NCBI RefSeq assembly: GCF_030412965.1 | Contig: NZ_JAUHJQ010000003.1 | Coordinates: 301,593-365,592 of the forward strand | DNA: 64,000 nt | Direction of reading: 5' to 3' | Source: Nocardioides oceani | Lineage (GTDB): Bacteria; Actinomycetota; Actinomycetes; Propionibacteriales; Nocardioidaceae | Part shown: piece by piece, positions 44,501-54,500 of the stretch | Position numbering within the stretch: position 1 is the first letter of the stretch | Layout of the letters: each line of letters begins with the position of its first letter | Program-made: the position numbers and the translations under genes | The notes under the pieces: model-generated | What the model saw: the letters and a program-made list of their open reading frames with translations, nothing else | What the model was told of the DNA's origin: nothing | Database searches by the model: none

Positions 44501-46054
44501 GTGCCCTACCTCAGCAGCAGTGGCAGCTCGCGCAGGGGCGGCGACGGCCGGCTCACGACCGCGCTGGACCCGCAGGAGGCCGGCCCGCAGGACGCGTGCG
44601 GCGTCTTCGGGGTCTGGGCGCCGGGCGAGGACGTCGCGAAGCTGACGTACTTCGGTCTCTACGCGCTCCAGCACCGCGGCCAGGAGTCGGCCGGCATCGC
44701 GGTCAGCAACGGCCGGCAGATCCTGGTCTACAAGGACATGGGCCTGGTCTCGCAGGTCTTCGACGAGACCACGCTGGACTCCCTCAAGGGCCACGTCGCG
44801 ATCGGCCACTCGCGCTACTCCACGACCGGCGCCAGCACCTGGGAGAACGCGCAGCCGACGTTCCGCCCCACCGCCGACGGCTCGATCGCGCTGGGCCACA
44901 ACGGCAACCTGATCAACACCCACGAGCTGCGCGGCATGGTCGACGACCTGCCCGGGCCCGACGACGAGCTGGAGCTGCACACCCGGCCGGCCGGCGAGGC
45001 CACCAACGACACCAGCCTGGTGACGGCCCTGCTGGCCCACCACCCGGACAGCACGCTCGAGCAGCGCGCCCTGGAGGTGCTGCCCACGCTGCGCGGCGCC
45101 TTCTGCTTCGTGTGGATGAACGAGAACACGCTGTACGCCGCCCGCGACCCGCAGGGGATCCGCCCGCTCGTCCTGGGCCGGCTCGACCGCGGGTGGGTCG
45201 TCGCCTCCGAGGACGCCGCGCTCGCGACGATCGGCGCCAGCGTCGTGCGCGAGGTCGAGCCCGGCGAGATGCTCGTCATCGACGACCAGGGCCTGCGCTC
45301 GCACCGGTTCGCCGAGCCCGAGCGGAAGGGCTGCGTCTTCGAGTACGTCTACCTCGCCCGCCCCGACGCCACCATCAGCGGCCGCAACGTCCACGAGGCG
45401 CGGGTCGAGATGGGCCGCCGGCTGGCCCGGGAGTTCCCCGTCGAGGCCGACCTGGTCATGCCGGTCCCGGAGTCGGGCACGCCGGCCGCCTCGGGCTACG
45501 CCCAGGAGAGCGGGATCCCCTTCGGCCAGGGCTTCGTCAAGAACGCCTACGTCGGCCGCACCTTCATCCAGCCCAGCCAGACCCTGCGCCAGCTCGGCAT
45601 CCGGCTGAAGCTCAACGCGCTGGAGCACATGATCCGCGGCAAGCGGATCGTCGTGGTCGACGACTCGATCGTCCGCGGGAACACCCAGCGCGCGCAGGTG
45701 CGGATGCTCCGCGAGGCCGGCGCGCTCGAGGTGCACGTGCGGATCTCCAGCCCGCCGGTGAAGTGGCCGTGCTTCTACGGCATCGACTTCGCCACCCGGG
45801 CCGAGCTGATCGCCAACGGCCTCGACGTCGACGAGATCGCCGCCAGCGTCGGTGCCGACAGCCTCGGCTACATCTCCCTCGACGGGATGATCGAAGCCAC
45901 CGGACAGCCGGCGCAGTCGCTGTGCCAGGCCTGCTTCACCGGCGAGTACCCCGTGGCGCTGCCCGACGAGTCGCTGCTCGGCAAGCACCTGCTCGAGGCC
46001 ACGCTGAAGTCCCCCACCATGGGCAAGGCGCTGCCCGTGCTCAACAACCCGTGA
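44501..46054 (+). CDS. purF: Amidophosphoribosyltransferase
   Basis: The first and usually controlling step of purine synthesis: PRPP plus glutamine gives phosphoribosylamine. The 517-residue protein has an N-terminal nucleophile Cys at residue 33 (DACGVFGVW), so the preceding 32 residues are a propeptide to be removed. LQHRGQESAGIA and HSRYSTTG belong to the Ntn glutaminase. The phosphoribosyltransferase domain carries the PRPP loop VVVDDSIVRGNT. Cysteines near the end (WPCFYGID, SLCQACF) suggest an iron-sulfur cluster as in the Bacillus-type enzyme. purM overlaps the stop codon by 4 bp. Confidence 0.98.
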   Translation: MPYLSSSGSSRRGGDGRLTTALDPQEAGPQDACGVFGVWAPGEDVAKLTYFGLYALQHRGQESAGIAVSNGRQILVYKDMGLVSQVFDETTLDSLKGHVAIGHSRYSTTGASTWENAQPTFRPTADGSIALGHNGNLINTHELRGMVDDLPGPDDELELHTRPAGEATNDTSLVTALLAHHPDSTLEQRALEVLPTLRGAFCFVWMNENTLYAARDPQGIRPLVLGRLDRGWVVASEDAALATIGASVVREVEPGEMLVIDDQGLRSHRFAEPERKGCVFEYVYLARPDATISGRNVHEARVEMGRRLAREFPVEADLVMPVPESGTPAASGYAQESGIPFGQGFVKNAYVGRTFIQPSQTLRQLGIRLKLNALEHMIRGKRIVVVDDSIVRGNTQRAQVRMLREAGALEVHVRISSPPVKWPCFYGIDFATRAELIANGLDVDEIAASVGADSLGYISLDGMIEATGQPAQSLCQACFTGEYPVALPDESLLGKHLLEATLKSPTMGKALPVLNNP

Positions 46055-47169
46055 AGGACCGCCCGGTGACCGACGGCCAGAACGCCTACGCCCGCGCGGG
46101 CGTCGACATCGAGGCGGCCGACACCGCCATCGAGCTGATGAAGGGGTACGTCGCCCGGGCCAGCCGGCCCGAGGTGATCGGCGGCCTCGGCGGCTTCGCC
46201 GGCCTCTTCGACGCCAGCGCGCTGACGAAGTACGAGCGTCCGCTCCTCGCGACCTCCACCGACGGCGTCGGCACCAAGGTCGCGATCGCCCAGGCGATGG
46301 ACGTCCACGACACCATCGGGTTCGACCTGGTCGGGATGGTCGTCGACGACCTGGTCGTGTGCGGCGCGGAGCCGCTGTTCATGACCGACTACATCGCCAC
46401 CGGCCGGGTCGTCCCGGAGCGGATCGCCGCGATCGTCAAGGGCATCGCCGAGGCCTGCCAGGTCGCCGGCTGCGCCCTCGTCGGCGGCGAGACCGCCGAG
46501 CACCCCGGCCTGCTGGCGCCCGACGAGTACGACGTCGCCGGCGCCACCACGGGCGTCGTGGAGGCCGACCGGCTGCTCGGCCCGGGCCGGGTGCGTCCCG
46601 GCGACGTCGTCCTCGCGATGGCCGCCAGCGGCCTGCACTCCAACGGCTACTCCCTGGTCCGCCACGTCCTGCTCGGCGCCCCGGACGCCGGCGGCGCCGG
46701 CTGGTCGCTGGACCGCAACGTGCCCGAGCTGGGTCGCGCGCTGGGCGAGGAGCTGCTCACGCCCACCCGCATCTACGCCAAGGCCTGCCTCGAGCTGGCC
46801 GACCGCACCGGCGTCCACGCGATGTCGCACGTGACCGGCGGCGGGCTGGCCGCGAACCTCGAGCGGGTGATGCCGGTCGAGCTCACCGCCACGATCGACC
46901 GCGGCACGTGGACCCCGCAGCCGGTCTTCGACCTGGTCCGGCGCGTCGGCGACGTACCCCAGGCGGACCTGGAGGCGACCCTGAACTGCGGTGTCGGCAT
47001 GGTGGCGCTCCTGCCGGCCGACGACGTCGACGAGGCCGTCCGCGTGCTCGCCGGCCACGGCGTCCGCGCCTGGGTCGCCGGCGAGGTCCGGGCGGCCGGG
47101 GCCGCGGGCTTCGCCCAGTCCCAGGCCGGCGGCAGCGTGCACCTCACCGGCCAGCACCCCGGCTGGTAG
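46051..47169 (+). CDS. purM: Phosphoribosylformylglycinamidine cyclo-ligase (AIR synthetase)
   Basis: Step 5 of purine synthesis: closes the imidazole ring of FGAM using ATP to give AIR. The 372-residue protein shows STDGVGTKVAIA, DLVGMVVDDLVVCGAEPLF and the GGETAEHPG loop of the AIRS family, then ASGLHSNGYSLVR and SHVTGGGLAANLERVMP. The GTG at 46051 overlaps the purF stop as GTGA. A second in-frame GTG at 46066 is also possible and gives a start closer to short homologues. The product of PurSQL is its substrate. Confidence 0.98.
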   Translation: MKDRPVTDGQNAYARAGVDIEAADTAIELMKGYVARASRPEVIGGLGGFAGLFDASALTKYERPLLATSTDGVGTKVAIAQAMDVHDTIGFDLVGMVVDDLVVCGAEPLFMTDYIATGRVVPERIAAIVKGIAEACQVAGCALVGGETAEHPGLLAPDEYDVAGATTGVVEADRLLGPGRVRPGDVVLAMAASGLHSNGYSLVRHVLLGAPDAGGAGWSLDRNVPELGRALGEELLTPTRIYAKACLELADRTGVHAMSHVTGGGLAANLERVMPVELTATIDRGTWTPQPVFDLVRRVGDVPQADLEATLNCGVGMVALLPADDVDEAVRVLAGHGVRAWVAGEVRAAGAAGFAQSQAGGSVHLTGQHPGW

Positions 47170-47204
47170 CGGCTCGCCGACGCCACTTGGCACCCGGACG
47201 TGCG

Positions 47205-47231
47205 GGAACAACCACGTAACAGGTAGCGTTG
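47205..47231 (+). promoter_or_regulatory. SigR/SigH-like promoter upstream of DUF3073
   Basis: GGAAC (47205-47209) and GTTG (47228-47231) are separated by exactly 18 bp, which fits the thiol-stress ECF consensus GGAAT-N18-GTT. A TAGCGT box at 47224-47229 overlaps it and could act with the housekeeping sigma. Transcription would start near 47236. Confidence 0.5.
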
Positions 47232-47303
47232 GCGTCACGGAGAATTTCTGAGGACCGCCCGGGTGCCACTGTGCCCCGGCCAAGTTGCGAGGGGGCTGAC
47301 CCT

Positions 47304-47492
47304 ATGGGGCGCGGCCGAGCGAAGGCTAAGCAGACGAAGGTCGCTCGCGACCTGAAGTACCGGACTCACGAGACGGACTTCGGGAAGCTGGCGCAGGAGC
47401 TGCACGGCGGAGAGACCGACCACCCGGAGTCCGAGGTGGATCCCGAGGTCCTCGAGAAGTGGGCCGACGTCGTGGAGCCCCGCCGCGACTGA
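47304..47492 (+). CDS. DUF3073 family protein
   Basis: A 62-residue, charged cytosolic protein: MGRGRAKAKQTKVARDLKY at the N-terminus and LAQELHGGE in the middle identify DUF3073. The family is restricted to actinobacteria and has no known function. The basic N-terminal half suggests nucleic-acid contact, and the acidic tail is likely disordered. A GAGGGGG ribosome site lies about 8 nt before the ATG. It follows purM, as in other actinobacteria. A SigR-like promoter about 70 nt upstream suggests stress-dependent expression separate from purFM. Confidence 0.92.
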   Translation: MGRGRAKAKQTKVARDLKYRTHETDFGKLAQELHGGETDHPESEVDPEVLEKWADVVEPRRD

Positions 47493-47497
47493 CCGCT

Positions 47498-47514
47498 GAG
47501 CCGGCCCCCGGCTC
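47498..47514. terminator. Small hairpin between DUF3073 and vdh
   Basis: GAGCCGG (47498-47504) pairs with CCGGCTC (47508-47514) around a CCC loop, 5 bp after the DUF3073 stop. There is no U-tract. Confidence 0.45.
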
Positions 47515-47568
47515 CTGCTCGCGCAGGGGCCGAGGACCGGGTCGAGGCGTGCAGCCGGCGGGTCCGCG

Positions 47569-48687
47569 TCAGCGGCCCAGCCAGATGCCCCGCAGGCGGC
47601 CGACGTCGCGGATGCGGCGCTCGGCGAGGCGGTCGGCGGCGACGGCCGGCGAGACCCCCTCGGCCGCGGCGGTCTCCAGCACCGCACGCGTGGTGTCGTA
47701 GATGCCCGTGGCCCGCTGGTGGGCGCGCTCGAAGGAGAACCCCTCGAGCTCGTCGGCGACCTGGATCAGGCCGCCGGCGTTGACGCAGTAGTCGGGGGCG
47801 TAGACGATCCCGCGGTCCAGCAGCGCCTTCTCCACGCCGGGGTGGGCGAGCTGGTTGTTGGCGGCGCCGCACACCACGCGTGCCGAGAGGATGTCGACGA
47901 CCTCGTCGGTGATCGCCCGGCCCAGGGCGCACGGGGCGTAGACGTCGAGCGGCTCCGCGAGCAGGTCGGCGGTCGAGGCGACGGCGCGCACGGCGCCGCC
48001 GGCGTGACCACCGTGCTCGGCGAGCACGCGCTCGACGGCGGGCGTGTGGACGTCGGTGACGACGACGCGCGCGCCGTCCTCGACGAGGTGGCGCACCAGG
48101 TGGCGCCCGACCTTGCCGACCCCGGCGACGCCGACGGTGCGGCCGGCCAGCGAGGCCTCGCCCCAGGCGTGCTCGGCGGCCGCCCGCATGCCCTGGAACA
48201 CGCCGTACGCCGTGAGCACCGAGCTGTCGCCCGCGCCGCCGTGGGCGACGGTGCGGCCGGTGACGTAGGAGCACTCGCGGGCGACGTGGTCCATGTCCTC
48301 GCTGTAGGTGCCGACGTCGCAGGCGGTGTAGTAGCGGCCGCCGAGCGACTGCACGAACCGCCCGTAGGCCCGCAGCAGCGCCTCGGTCTTGAGCGTCGCG
48401 GGATCGCCGACGATGACGGCCTTGCCACCGCCGAGGTCGAGGCCGGCGAGCGCGGCCTTGTAGGTCATCCCGCGGGAGAGGTCGAGGACGTCGGAGACGG
48501 CGTCGGCGGTCGAGGCGTACGGGTGGAACCGCGTCCCGCCCAGGGCCGGGCCGAGGGCGGTGGAGTGGATTGCCACGACGGCGCGGAGGCCGGTGGCCCG
48601 GTCGGTGCAGAAGACGACCTGCTCGTGCTCGGAGCCGAGCTCGAAGACGTCCACGACGGGGCTGGCTGACGAGGGTGTGGCTGACAT
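47569..48687 (-). CDS. vdh: Glu/Leu/Phe/Val dehydrogenase (valine dehydrogenase type)
   Basis: A 372-residue NAD-dependent amino-acid dehydrogenase that deaminates branched-chain amino acids to 2-oxo acids. Catalytic segments are [36 protein letters not shown] (two lysines, read as MTYKAALAG and GGGKAVI) and [12 protein letters not shown]. The NAD fold has [12 protein letters not shown]. In Streptomyces the vdh gene follows purM and DUF3073, and the same order here supports the valine-type name, although leucine dehydrogenases look alike. The ATG at 48687 is used. Confidence 0.92.
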   Translation of the reverse strand: MSATPSSASPVVDVFELGSEHEQVVFCTDRATGLRAVVAIHSTALGPALGGTRFHPYASTADAVSDVLDLSRGMTYKAALAGLDLGGGKAVIVGDPATLKTEALLRAYGRFVQSLGGRYYTACDVGTYSEDMDHVARECSYVTGRTVAHGGAGDSSVLTAYGVFQGMRAAAEHAWGEASLAGRTVGVAGVGKVGRHLVRHLVEDGARVVVTDVHTPAVERVLAEHGGHAGGAVRAVASTADLLAEPLDVYAPCALGRAITDEVVDILSARVVCGAANNQLAHPGVEKALLDRGIVYAPDYCVNAGGLIQVADELEGFSFERAHQRATGIYDTTRAVLETAAAEGVSPAVAADRLAERRIRDVGRLRGIWLGR

Positions 48688-48778
48688 GGGTGTGCCTGCT
48701 TCCTGTGCGGCCGCGGGGTGTGCGGCGGTGCGGTGTCGACCCGCAGGGGTGGCGCGGGTCACACCCAGCGTAGGGGCC

Positions 48779-49759
48779 TCAGGAGGCGAGGTGCACGGCG
48801 GCGTACGCCGCCGCGAACGCGACCACCAGCACCAGCACGGCCAGCAGCGCGGTGACCACGGGCGAGGACACCGGTGCAGGGCCCGGCCGCGCGTCAGCGG
48901 CGCGCTCCGCCCGAGCGGACGCCGTCCGGGGCGGCAGCAGCACCGTCGCGTCCGCCCCGAGCGCGCGGCGCAGGCCGGCCACGAGCGCGGCGACGTCGTC
49001 GGGGCGGCGGTCGGGATCCGGGTCGAGCGCGCCGAGCAGGACACCGTCCACCGCGGCCGGGAGGTCGGCGCGCGTGGACGGCGCGGGAGGCAGGCCGGCG
49101 GCGGCCAGCGAGCTGACCGAGCCGGTGCGGGCCAGCTCGCCGGTGAGCATCTGGTAGGCCACCGCCGCCAGCGCGTGCACGTCCGCACGTCGGTCGACGC
49201 CGGTCCCGAGGGCCTGCTCGGGAGCCATGTACGCCGGGGTCCCCACGACCTGGGTCAGGCCGCTCGCGTGGAGCATCGCCTTGGCGACGCCGAGGTCGGC
49301 GACGAGCAGCCGGTCGCCGGCGCTGCCGCCGCTGCGCAGGAGGAGGTTCTGCGGCTTCACGTCGCGGTGGACGACACCGAGGTCGTGCAGCACGGCCAGC
49401 CCGTCGGCGGCCTGCGCGACCAGGTCGAGCACCCGGCCGGGCGGGAGCGGCCGGCCCGGTTCGAGGAGCGTGGCGAGCGAGCCGAGGTCGGCGTGGGTCA
49501 TCACGAAGTACGGCGTCCCGTCGGCCTCGCCGATGTCGTGCACCCGGACGACGTGGTCGCTGTCGGCTCGCCGCAGGATTCGTGCCTCCTCGAGGAAGCG
49601 CTCGCGGACGTCGAGCCGCTGCGCCCAGTTCTCCGCCAGCGCCTTCACGGCGACGTCGGAGTCCAGCTCGGCGTCGTGGTAGAGCCACACGGTCGCGAAC
49701 CCGCCGACCCCGAGCCGGTCGACGCGCCGCAGGCGGCCGAGGCGCTCGGGGAGGGGCAT
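48779..49759 (-). CDS. Ser/Thr protein kinase (Pkn-type) with C-terminal membrane anchor
   Basis: A 326-residue Hanks-type kinase. The glycine loop is GVGGFATVW, the ATP lysine K39 is in VAVKALAE, the catalytic loop is HRDVKPQN (D133), the metal site is DLGVA in place of DFG, and the APE motif is YMAPEQA. One hydrophobic helix at the C-terminus ([22 protein letters not shown], about 302-322) anchors it, with little or no outside domain. It faces a sigma-factor gene whose start is only 20 bp away, so both are likely co-regulated. Confidence 0.93.
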   Translation of the reverse strand: MPLPERLGRLRRVDRLGVGGFATVWLYHDAELDSDVAVKALAENWAQRLDVRERFLEEARILRRADSDHVVRVHDIGEADGTPYFVMTHADLGSLATLLEPGRPLPPGRVLDLVAQAADGLAVLHDLGVVHRDVKPQNLLLRSGGSAGDRLLVADLGVAKAMLHASGLTQVVGTPAYMAPEQALGTGVDRRADVHALAAVAYQMLTGELARTGSVSSLAAAGLPPAPSTRADLPAAVDGVLLGALDPDPDRRPDDVAALVAGLRRALGADATVLLPPRTASARAERAADARPGPAPVSSPVVTALLAVLVLVVAFAAAYAAVHLAS

Positions 49760-49765
49760 GGGTCG

Positions 49766-49771
49766 TATCGT
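49766..49771 (+). promoter_or_regulatory. -10 box of the sigma-factor gene
   Basis: TATCGT lies 8 nt before the GTG at 49780 and inside the 20-bp gap between the kinase and sigma start codons. Confidence 0.45.
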
Positions 49772-49779
49772 CCCAGACC

Positions 49780-50334
49780 GTGGAGGACCCGACACCCGAC
49801 GAGCTCGACGCCCTCGCGCTGCGCGCGGCCGCGGGCGACCGGGACGCGCTCGAGGACCTGCTCGCCGCGGTCCAGCCGCGCGTGCGGCGGATCTGCGGCC
49901 GGATGCTGCTCCACCCCGAGGACGCCGAGGAGGCCGCGCAGGACGCGCTCCTGCTCGTGGCGACGCGGATCGGCTCCTTCGGCGGCCGCAGCCGGTTCAC
50001 CACGTGGCTGCACGTCGTCGCGTCGAACAGCGCGCGGTCGACGTACCGCACCCTCAAGCGGCGCGCGGCCGAGCGCCCCACCGACGAGCTGCCGGTCGCC
50101 GCGGACCCGCGCACGACGAGCGTCATCGCGGGCAGCCGGCTGGACCTGCTCGACGCGCTCGAGGTCGTCGCCGCCGACCGCCCCGAGCTGGTCGAGCCGC
50201 TGGTGCTGCGCGACGTGCAGGAGCTGGACTACGCGGAGATCGCCCGCGTCCTCGACGTGCCGCTGGGCACGGTGAAGTCGCGCATCCACACCGCACGCAA
50301 CGCCGTCCGCCCGCTGCTGCGCGTCACCGACTAG
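49780..50334 (+). CDS. ECF-type RNA polymerase sigma factor
   Basis: A 184-residue sigma factor. Region 2 is at about 10-85 (LEDLLAAVQPRVRRICGRMLLHPEDAEEAAQDALL, read as DAEEAAQDALLLVA and FTTWLHVVASNSARS). Region 4 is at about 125-178 with EPLVLRDVQELDYAEIARVLDVPLGTVKSRI, recognised by YAEIARVLDVPLGTVKSRI. No anti-sigma gene follows. Instead a Ser/Thr kinase gene faces it at 20 bp, hinting at phosphorylation control. The GTG at 49780 follows a TATCGT box. Its stop shares CTAG with the stop of the convergent propeller gene. Confidence 0.93.
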   Translation: MEDPTPDELDALALRAAAGDRDALEDLLAAVQPRVRRICGRMLLHPEDAEEAAQDALLLVATRIGSFGGRSRFTTWLHVVASNSARSTYRTLKRRAAERPTDELPVAADPRTTSVIAGSRLDLLDALEVVAADRPELVEPLVLRDVQELDYAEIARVLDVPLGTVKSRIHTARNAVRPLLRVTD

Positions 50335-51584
50335 GGCTGACCGGCGGCCGTCCGCATCACGACGACGTCGCCGTGCGTCCCGTAGCCGGCCAGCGGCCCG
50401 CCGGCCCGGGTGCCGTCGAAGGTGACGGCCAGCCAGCCGCCGCCCTCCGCCTCGGTGAGCGGGACGAGCGTGGGCCACGGGATGTTCGAGGGGTACGGCG
50501 CGTCGAGCCGGCCCGTGCGGCGCACGGCGAGGTCGTGGACGGGCCACGAGCGCTCGTGCCGGTCGCTGGCGAGCAGCCGCCAGGCGCCGTCGAGGTGGAG
50601 CAGCGTGCTGCCCTCGCACTCGCGCGGCGTGGGGTCCGCCCCGAGCAGCCGGAGGCGGTCGAGCCCGGGCCCACCGGCCAGCGCGGGGTGGAACCGGAAG
50701 TAGCGGCTGGCGTTGACGAAGCCCACCAGCCAGCCCTCGTCGGTGCGGACCAGGTGCGGGTCCCAGACCGCGACCGAGGGCAGGTCGCCGGTCGGCAGCG
50801 GCAGCTCGCGGCTGTCGAGCACGTGGGTCCCGTGCAGCAGGTCGGCGGTGGTCTCCGCGAGCGTGACGCGGGTGCGCCGGCGACGGTCGAAGTCGCCCCA
50901 CGTGCTGGTCGCGACCAGCCACCGGTCGCCGTCGCGGACCAGGTGCGTGGCGTGGTCGCCGAGCACGCCCGGCCGGTCGGGGCGGCGGAAGAACAGGTCG
51001 GCGCCGTGGGTGAGCGCGGACGTCGCCGGGTCGAGGGTCCACACCGAGGTGTGTGCGGTGTCGAAGAACCCCGGTCCGGCCGAGGTGGCGGTCAGGTGCA
51101 CCAGCCCGTCGGGGCGGTACGCCGCACCGTCGGCGGTGGTGACCACGCGCAGGTCGCGCAGGCCGAGCTGGCCGAAGGAGCCCAGCCGCCCGCCGACCGC
51201 CTCGAGGGTGGCCAGCCGGTCCTCGTCGCGCGCGTCGACCCGGCCGGCCAGGTCGACGCGGCAGCGGGCGACCCAGGCCCCCGCCTCCCGCGTCAGGAGG
51301 GTCACGTGGGTGCCGGTGAGCGCCAGGCAGAGCCGCTCGACCGGCGCGGCCGCCCGCCCGTGCCGCCGGGACCGGTGCCGCGTGGTGCGCCCGCCGGCAG
51401 TGACCGCCAGCCGGGCCGCGCCGTCGCACTCCCCGACGACCTGCAGGCCATGACCGGCGAGCGTGAGCGGGCCGTCGCCCTCGACGGCGAGGTACGGCGC
51501 CACCGGCCGTTCCAGCGGCCGGACCAGCTCGACCGGGCGCCGGCGGGCGACGACCTCCAGCCGGGGGCCGAACGGGGGCAGCAC
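50331..51584 (-). CDS. Beta-propeller protein resembling GH43/GH32-type glycosidases
   Basis: A 417-residue protein without signal peptide. The pattern of repeated strand blocks with WDPHLVRTDEGWLVGFVNA and PRECEGSTLLHLDGAWRLLASDR resembles five-bladed propeller glycosidases, in which Asp (WDP) and Glu (CEGS) act in catalysis. Further blades include VRDGDRWLVATSTWGDF and PWPTLVPLTEAEGGGWLAVTFDG. An N-terminal 130-residue beta domain precedes the propeller. No substrate is suggested. The GTG start overlaps the stop of the hybrid kinase by 1 bp (TAGTG on the minus strand), so the two are translationally coupled. It could equally be an enzyme or a sensor lectin. Confidence 0.6.
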   Translation of the reverse strand: MLPPFGPRLEVVARRRPVELVRPLERPVAPYLAVEGDGPLTLAGHGLQVVGECDGAARLAVTAGGRTTRHRSRRHGRAAAPVERLCLALTGTHVTLLTREAGAWVARCRVDLAGRVDARDEDRLATLEAVGGRLGSFGQLGLRDLRVVTTADGAAYRPDGLVHLTATSAGPGFFDTAHTSVWTLDPATSALTHGADLFFRRPDRPGVLGDHATHLVRDGDRWLVATSTWGDFDRRRRTRVTLAETTADLLHGTHVLDSRELPLPTGDLPSVAVWDPHLVRTDEGWLVGFVNASRYFRFHPALAGGPGLDRLRLLGADPTPRECEGSTLLHLDGAWRLLASDRHERSWPVHDLAVRRTGRLDAPYPSNIPWPTLVPLTEAEGGGWLAVTFDGTRAGGPLAGYGTHGDVVVMRTAAGQP

Positions 51585-54500
51585 TACCGCTCGACCGCGT
51601 CCCGGAGCGCGGCGACGGCGGCGGCGACCTCCCGGTCGAGGTCCTCGAGCATCCCGGTCATGCCGGCGGTGCTGCCGAGCTCGGCGTGGTCCTCCATGCG
51701 CTGGGTGACCTCGGCGACCCGGGTCAGCCCGAGGTTGAGCGCGCTGCCCTTGACGAGGTGGGTGGAGGTGAAGGTCCGGTTGGCGTCGCCGGCCCGGACG
51801 GCGTCGCGGATGGCGGCGACCTGCTCGTCGATGCGCCCCATGAACGACCCGGCGGTGCGGACGAAGAAGCTAACGCCGTCCTTGCGCAGCTCGTCGAGCA
51901 TGCGCACCCGGGAGGGGTCGAGCACCGGACCGGTTGGCAGCGGGCCCCCGGCCTCGCCGGCCAGCGCCTCCGCCGCCTGCACGGTCCGGTCCGCCCCGGC
52001 CGGCTCGGCCGCGGCGGCGGCGGCCCGACCGCGGCCGGCCGGCGTGGCCTGGGGGCCGGTCCAGCGGCGCAGCACGGCGTCGAGGTCGCCGGGGTCGACG
52101 GGCTTGGTCAGGAAGTCGTCCATGCCGGCGGCCAGGCAGCGCTCGCGCTCGCCCTCGAGGGCGGACGCGGTCATCGCGATGATCGGCACCCGGCTCCCGG
52201 TGCGCTCCCCGCGACGGTAGGTGCGGGTGGTCTCGAAGCCGTCGAGCCGCGGCATCCGGCAGTCCATCAGCACGGCGGCGTACCCGTGGTCGGGGCGCAG
52301 CCGCTCCAGGGCCTCCAGCCCGTCGGAGGCGACGTCCACGGCGTAGCCGCGGCTCTCCAGGATGCCGGTCGCGACCAGCTGGTTGACCGGGTTGTCCTCG
52401 ACGACGAGCACGCGCAGCCCGAGCTCGTCGGCGGGCTCGGCCGCCGGGAGGGCGCCGGTGTCCGCGGACGTGCCGAGCAGGGAGGCCAGCAGCTCGCGGA
52501 GCTCGTCGTGGCGCACCGGCTTGGCGACGGTCGTGTCGAACCCCGCGGCGCGCGCGTCGCCCGCGCCGACGGCCTGGTCCGGTGAGAGCAGCACGAGCCG
52601 CGGCTGCCGCAGCGTGGTGTCGGACCGGAGCCGGCGGGCGAGCTCGAGGCCGTCCTCGCCGGGCATGACCAGGTCGATCACCGCGACGTCGTACGGCCGT
52701 CCCCGGCGTGTGGCGGACCGCAGCGCGAGGAGCGCCTCGGGCGCGGTGGCCACGGCGACGACGTCGACCTCCCAGGCGGCCAGCTGCTCGGTGAGCACCC
52801 GGCGGTTGGTGGCGTTGTCGTCCAGGACGAGCACGCGGCGTCCGGCGAGCGCCGCCACGGGCGGTCCGCCGGCGGGACCGTCGGTCCGCGCCGGGGCCGC
52901 GCCCCGGGCGAGCCGTGCGGTGAAGGTGAAGGTGCTGCCGACGCCCGGCTCGCTCTCGACGCCGATCTCCCCGCCCAGGGCGTGCACGAGCTGGCGGCTG
53001 ATCGCCAGGCCGAGCCCGGTGCCGCCGTGCCGGCGCGTCGTGGACGGGTCGGCCTGGGTGAAGGCGTCGAAGAGCCGGCTGCGCCCCTCGGGGTCGATGC
53101 CGACGCCGGTGTCGCGCACGGAGACGCGCAGCACCACGGCGGTCGGCGTCTCGCTGACCACCTCGGCGCTGACCACGACCTCGCCGCGGTCGGTGAACTT
53201 CACGGCGTTGGAGGTCAGGTTGGCGACGACCTGCCCGAAGCGCACGGCGTCGCCGCGCAGCACCGGCGGCAGGTCGGGCGCGCACGCGATCACCAGCTCG
53301 AGGCCCTTGGCGTGGGCGGGCCCGGCCAGCACGCCGGCGGTCTGGTGCAGCACGCCGCGGAGGTCGAAGTCGGCCGTCTCCAGCTCGAGCTTGCCGGCCT
53401 CGATCTTGGAGAGGTCGAGGATGTCGTTGATGATCGCCATGAGCGTCTGGCCGGCGTCGCGGAGGCCGTCGACGAGGCGGCGCTGCTGGTCGTCGAGGCC
53501 GGTGCGTCCGAGCAGCTCGGTCAGGCCGATCACGCCGTTCATCGGCGTGCGGATCTCGTGGCTCATGGTGGCGAGGAACTCCGACTTCAGCCGGGACGCC
53601 TCCATCGCCTCGTCGCGCGCCTCGGCCAGCTCGGTCGCGTGCTGCGCCCGCTCGGCGACGATGCCGAGCTGGATGGCGACCTGCCGCAGCATCGAGTACG
53701 ACGTCTCGTCCGGCGGCACCTCGTCGGCCAGGAGCATGATCACGCACTCGATCCGGCCGCCGGCCGCGACCGGCACCGCGACCACGCTGTGCGTCGTGGC
53801 CCGGCCCGGCGCCGGGACGGCCTCGATCTCGCCGCTGCTGCGGGCCCGCTCGGCCAGGTCGCGCGCGAAGGCGCCGTCCATCGGCACGTCGCCGTCGAAG
53901 GCGGCGAGCAGCACCATCCGGCCCCCCTCGGGGACGTGCACCCCGAGCGCCTCCCACCCGTCGGCGTTGGCCGGCAGCGCCCGGGCCGCGATGTCGATGG
54001 CCTCCGCGAGCGTGCTCGCCCGGTTCGCGGCGAACGCCATCTCCTGGAGCAGCCGCAGCCTCCGGGTGGCGTCGGCGGCCTCCGCGTCGGACTCCTGCAG
54101 CTCGGTGATGTCCTGGCCTGTCCCGCTCAGCACGCGCTCGCCCGACGGGGTCTCCCGCGCGCGGCCGAGCCCCCGCACCCAGCGCACCGTGCCGTCGGGG
54201 CGGATCACCCGCGCGTCGAAGGAGAACGACTCCTCGCCCTCGAGCACCGCGGCGATGGCTTCCGCGACCCGGTCCCGGTCGTCGGGGTGGACCAGCGCGA
54301 GGAAGGAGGACAGCGTCGGCCGCCACGTCCGCGGGTCGCGGCCGGCGATCCGGTACATCTGCTCCGACCACTCCGCGAGGTCGGTGCGCGGCTCCCACGT
54401 CCAGCTGCCGACGCGGGCGATCTCCTGGGCGTCGGCGAGGGCACGCTCGCGCTCCTGCCACTGCTCCAGCAGCCCGCGCCGACCGGCGTACGGCGTCACC

